DNA of 64,000 bases, from the NCBI GenBank assembly GCA_024663395.1, contig JANFAH010000001.1, positions 3,224,001 to 3,288,000 of the forward strand. The letters are read 5' to 3'. The notes under the pieces were generated by a model, which was not told where the DNA came from, made no database searches, and saw nothing but the letters and a program-made list of their open reading frames with translations. A program made the position numbers and the translations under genes. Within the stretch, counting starts at the first letter, position 1. Every line of letters starts with the position of its first letter. Shown here in pieces: positions 59,880-64,000 of this stretch. Source of the DNA: Pisolithus tinctorius (Eukaryota; Basidiomycota; Agaricomycetes; Boletales; Pisolithaceae).

Positions 59880-62165
59880 TTATTGTAACATCCATGAATA
59901 AGTTGGACCGGTATTTTGCCCCGACGCGTCGTCCCGAACAGGCATCGACGAGCGCATTTGCCACCGAAAATTTGCGTCCTGTCCCCGCGGACGTGCAGCG
60001 TCAGTTTGGGGAGGGACAAGACTATGACCAGGCGGATCTGGGTGGACAAGCGGGTGCGGGGTGTTAGTGAGCGGGATACCGAAATCTGGGGCGAATTGGT
60101 GGTTGCTCCTGGCCGCCATTGCGTTTTGAATGGAATTCGGAGTGGACGCTGCGTCAGCCCTTGAGGTTACATACGCACTACTTGGGGGACTAGGGTACGT
60201 CAAGGATGAAGCTGGAGGAGGAAATAACGAGTTCGACGCAGCCTCCGAAGCGTTCAACCCAGTGTTAACATCTGACCTCGGCAAACGTGGCCGACTTCCA
60301 TCCGTATCAAACAGCGATGGCCCCGAACCCGGGAAAGCGGGTCGTAACTGACTGTTAATGTTTGCGTCCGTAGGCGGCGTGCGTGGAACAATTAGCTGCT
60401 CAGATGCAATTCCTCGCTGTTCATGCGATTGTCGGTGTACGTATGCCATTGGAGTAACATTCGTGTGAACCTGCGAAGGCAACGGGCGAGATGTTGAGGG
60501 ACGGGACGAACGAATATGGGTGTGAGGTGACACATGAGAGTGCTGTGGGATGGCGCCATAGATAGCATGGCGGTGATCGGGATGAACAGGATGGCCGGGT
60601 GAATGGATTTCCTCCCTTGCAGCCCTTGGCTGCATAAACGTTGGTATCTCCATCTCAACATGCGTTGGCACAGGTCGTGCCGCACGGCTCGTCTGAGGCT
60701 GCTGACGAGACAGAACTGCGGTCCTAAGGTTTCCCGAAGTGACAAAAGGAGCCGAGGGCGTGACAGCACCGATGCGGAAATTCGATTGAGACCCGTTGGG
60801 AGGTGAATTAGAGCTGTTTCGTCCTGCCTCGTTACTTGTGCCCGCCGTGGAAGCACTGCGGCCACGGTACGGACAGGCTTTGCGAGGAGAAGGTGACGTC
60901 TTGACCTTTTTACGACAAACAGGACAAGTGTTGGCCGTTCTGAGCCATTGCTAAAGAACTATTTAGAGAACATGTCGCAGGGAGATTCACCGTCACTTAC
61001 TTCTAGGCATTGCTTGTGTAGCCAATGGGGACACTCTAAGAGCTTGGTGACAATATCGGAAGGCTCATACTGCATGATGAAATCTTTAGTCAATCATTGC
61101 CCTAAACCACAATGAAGGGCTTACATCGTCAAGGCAAATTGGACATCTCATTTCACTGTCTTCGCTCGCCCACTCTTTATATGTCGCACTCTGGAGAGAG
61201 TTTATGACATCTTCAGGAGTCGCCTTGGAATGTACCTCTCCAATTGCATCTGACAACGATAGGAGAGCCTCATAGGATGGATCAAAAAGTTCATCGGGCT
61301 GTCAGAAATCATCGTTAAGTAACGAGCTAGATAACAATACGTGCGAAGGGCTTACCATGTAGTCACCAGCTCCGAAATTCCGCCTTGATGCCATGGAGCG
61401 CCATATGCTAGGCCGATGCGTTCTCGGTGTTGGCGCACCTCCACGGTCAAGCTGGGCTCTGTGCCTCAGCGCGTGATGCCTATGGGTGTACTCCTCCAAG
61501 GAGGTCAGCGGCGCAGATTCCTGCGTTCGCGTTAACGGAGCGTTAGATCCTGGTATAGCATCTGGCACCGCTGGACCCCTGCCACTAGGCATGAAAGGGT
61601 GCCAAGTAATGGGTTGACGCCGTGCAGGTTCGAAAGTAGGCACTGGTATAATCGGGTTACGACTCATCGAAGGTGGGCGGTCGTCGCGGTCGTCGTCGTC
61701 GTCGTCATCTACAGGATCCGGAGGGATTATACGACGGTGTCTAGTAAGCGCAGGCCTCGCACCGAGAGGCGGTGGGACCACGCGGGTGCCCGGTTGCGAA
61801 GACGACGAAGACCAAGTGCCATCAGAAGGTCTCTGGAAGTTTGCTAGCCGTTGTAGAATCCCACCTCCAAATGGCCGCCGCGATGCAGGCTCATCATCCA
61901 CTACAGTGCTCTCAGGTCGGGGAGTCAGGCTTGGGTTCGGCCGAGGATGACCAAAAGTCGAAATTCGACGCCGTCCACCTTCCTCCCGCTGATTACGCGT
62001 ATTCGCCATCTGATCCGTAAATCTCACTGGTGACGACGCCCTGTTTGATCGAGCACCAGTGGCCGAGGAGTTCGAAGGCTGTGTACCTCGTACCATGTTC
62101 TGACTACTAAACGATATTGGACCAACCGGACCCCGCGGGCTAGCTTGTTGGCGTTGCCTGGACAT
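59880..62165 (-). CDS. RING-H2 finger protein, probable E3 ubiquitin ligase
   Basis: Four exons: 61356-62165, 61125-61298, 61001-61069, 59880-60950; 707 residues from ATG 62165. A disordered Ser/Pro/Arg-rich N-terminus (with an Asp run, DPVDDDDDDDRDD) precedes FDPSYEALLSLSDAIGEVH. The RING-H2 has CPIC (322-325), C341-P-H343, H346, C349, and CPVC (360-363), the C3H2C3 arrangement; the finger is assembled from three exons. A long tail rich in His/Pro/Ser follows. It should recruit an E2 enzyme; the substrate is unknown. In-frame codons continue upstream of the ATG to about 62235, and a 170-190-nt intron could join it to the exons at 62368-64000, so both may be one gene. I could not settle this. 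Confidence 0.82.
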
Positions 62166-62367
62166 GTTTGACTCATCATTTGTACTAGCAGGCTCAAGAC
62201 CCGATCGATTTCGTTGAGAACGTATGACAGTGCTAAGTGTTAATTAGACCATGACTGATGGACACGAACGACTGAACGTACGCAAATGCTCGCAGCCTCT
62301 CACGAATAGCGGGAGACTGGCAGACAGATCAGCTGCAGTGCTGAACCTCGAAGGCTCAATTGCTTAC

Positions 62368-64000
62368 CGAGAGTCGCCGAGATCTAACGATGCCAAAATC
62401 CGTCTCGTCGCTGGAATCGCTATCGTCTAAAGACCACGATGGATAACGAGAAACTGGAGAAGGTCGGCGAACCTCGGCAAAGCGCCGGAGAGAGTCTCTA
62501 AACATTCCTGACTGGAATGATTCCAGATTAAGACTGTCATATGAGTAGGGGAAACCAGTTCTCTGTGCACCGTGTTGCGGAGAAATGGGTGGCGGTGACC
62601 ACTCGTCTGAGCGAGACGAGGTTTCGAAAGCCGTAGGTATATCGTCACCCAAGAAAAACAGCGATTCCGGAGCAAGTGGGTTGGAAGTTCCTTGCACGTC
62701 GGGAGGATGCGGTATAAAGGGCCGGGGATCCGACCCAGGATGATTTTCCGGTCTACGACCCGCCCCCAGCTCGGGCCCGCTTTCAACAGTAGCCGTACGC
62801 CTTGTGAAAGTCTGTTCATCACTGTAACCTGACCCGCCGCGCCCCGACTCCGGCACCACCCCAGACCTCATGAACCCTTCTGAGTGCGGTGGGCTGTCGG
62901 TGAAGCTCAGTGGTCGGCCTTCCGAGCGCGATTCGTCACTAGTGTAGCCAGGAAGGTCAAGGCTACTACTTTCATGAAATGGTGTCCAAATGTGTTCCCG
63001 AGCAAGTATCTGCCTTTGCTCTGCTGCATTCTCAGACATGAGAGAATTTGTCGACGGCATCGAGTAGAGGCGTGAATGAAAATTCGAGCGATTGGTCGGA
63101 TACGGTGCATTTGGCCCATGTAAACGAAACTCGGAAGGTCCGGCTTTAGAAAAACGCATGTAAATCTCGAGACAACAAGTTGGAAGATTGACCCCTACCT
63201 CTTGTATCGATCCCACTGGACGGTACACGCACCGGAACACTTGCACGTTCCCGGGCTGGAGACTGGCTACGCCTAGTAACATCACGTTCAAGCAGCGAGT
63301 CCCCAATTCCAAAGACATCGAAAACGGACGGAGTAGGCCCACGCTCTACAGAATGTTGTCTGAGAACCCGATGCCTGACCTCAACCAATTCGGGGGAAGC
63401 TGCAAGGAATAATGTATCATACCTACAAGCGATCGATCAAAGAACTGACCTCTTTCAACCTGCGATCCTGCATGAACAAAGAAGGCTGTTGTGAGATGAT
63501 CACCCCCGTAGCGAACTAACGATATATCTCACCAGGCTGTATCTCAAAATTGTCTGGAGAAATATTATCACTACGCCTGTGCGTTACAGGGAGACGTGAA
63601 TCTGAATCGATAACTCCGTTGCTAGCCAAACTAGCATCGTCTGAACTAGATGGAGACACCGCCGGTTCCAAGATAAGGGGTGATGGACTCCTTCGAATAG
63701 GACGTAGCCGGGGTGGCGGCGGCGGAGGGGATAGCCTTGAACCTGATGACTGCCTCATGCCAACGTTGGGGCGTGTACTTGCCATACCGGGAGGTGCGGA
63801 GCCAGAACCTATTGTCGCTCCAGAACGCTCGTTCTCGGTTGATGGTCTCCCTGGCGTGGGGGAATAGGAAGACGAAACGGTCGGATTCCGAGTGAGGTTA
63901 CTATATTGAAAAGGATAGAATCCACTACCGGTAGAAGAAACAGAAGGGCGGCTTGACGAAATTCCTGAGTATTATTCAGTAAGATATTGCTCTTACGAAT
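62368..64000 (-). CDS. Disordered protein, partial (5' end outside window), possibly the N-terminus of the RING gene
   Basis: Exons from the 5' side: 63533 to about 63967 or beyond the window, 63450-63467 (18 nt), 63199-63399, 62368-63143. Phase is kept through all three introns. The product is Ser/Pro/Arg-rich: PPPPPPRLRPIRRSPSPL, PDNFEIQPGSQVERASPELV, RRSQSPARERASVPVRVPSS, AGPSEFRLHGPNAPYPTNRS, then SWSLDDSDSSDETDFGIVRS and RRLS at a GTAAGC donor. No domain is recognised. If that donor is not used, the protein ends VSN after three more codons. The serine- and proline-rich style and the same strand as the RING gene make a single large gene likely. The first exon starts near a donor-acceptor pair at the window edge. 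Confidence 0.6.

Overview
The window looks like a nuclear segment from a filamentous basidiomycete, probably an Agaricomycete. This is inferred from dense short introns (mostly 45-65 nt, CTNAC-type branch sites), a fused pentafunctional AROM gene, a chromodomain Ty3/gypsy element, a copper radical oxidase and Myb/SANT-like genes of fungal type. Genes lie on both strands, often as head-to-head pairs. Many are cut into exons too short to show as open frames, so I rebuilt gene models by splicing by eye. Exon ends are my inference unless a strong motif is quoted.

Layout. 1-6420: a Ty3/gypsy chromovirus on the minus strand, with its 3' LTR just outside the window. It sits inside a Myb/SANT-like gene (6426-6897). 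6.9-9.4 kb: relic DNA with a broken MFS transporter copy. 9.4-16.4 kb: a ferric-reductase-type oxidoreductase and an alternative NADH:ubiquinone oxidoreductase. 16.7-21.9 kb: AROM. 22.6-24.6 kb: divergent TFB5 (TFIIH) and ribose-5-phosphate isomerase genes. 25.5-33.8 kb: a segmental duplication holding two intact MFS genes, a kinase-like gene and a kinase pseudogene. A 683-bp palindrome is lodged in an intron of one MFS gene. 33.8-38.5 kb: housekeeping genes MED8, a mitochondrial HMG-box protein, a RAX1-like RGS protein and complex I subunit NDUFA2. 39-44.6 kb: a tandem trio of uncharacterised membrane proteins. 44.6-47.8 kb: sparse, with one exon of an unknown gene. 47.8-52.5 kb: a Zn2Cys6 regulator, a secreted copper radical oxidase and an intron-containing tRNA-Ile. 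53.2-59.4 kb: a very large SH3-TBC protein. 59.9-64 kb: a RING-H2 protein and an upstream disordered gene or exon set cut by the window end.

Functional themes. Two mitochondrial NADH entry points (NDE type and a complex I subunit) and a mitochondrial HMG protein are present. AROM covers five of the seven shikimate-pathway steps, and R5P isomerase is a pentose-phosphate enzyme. TFB5 and MED8 belong to the general transcription machinery. The accessory part (25-33 kb and 39-44 kb) has grown by local duplication and shows copies at different stages of decay.
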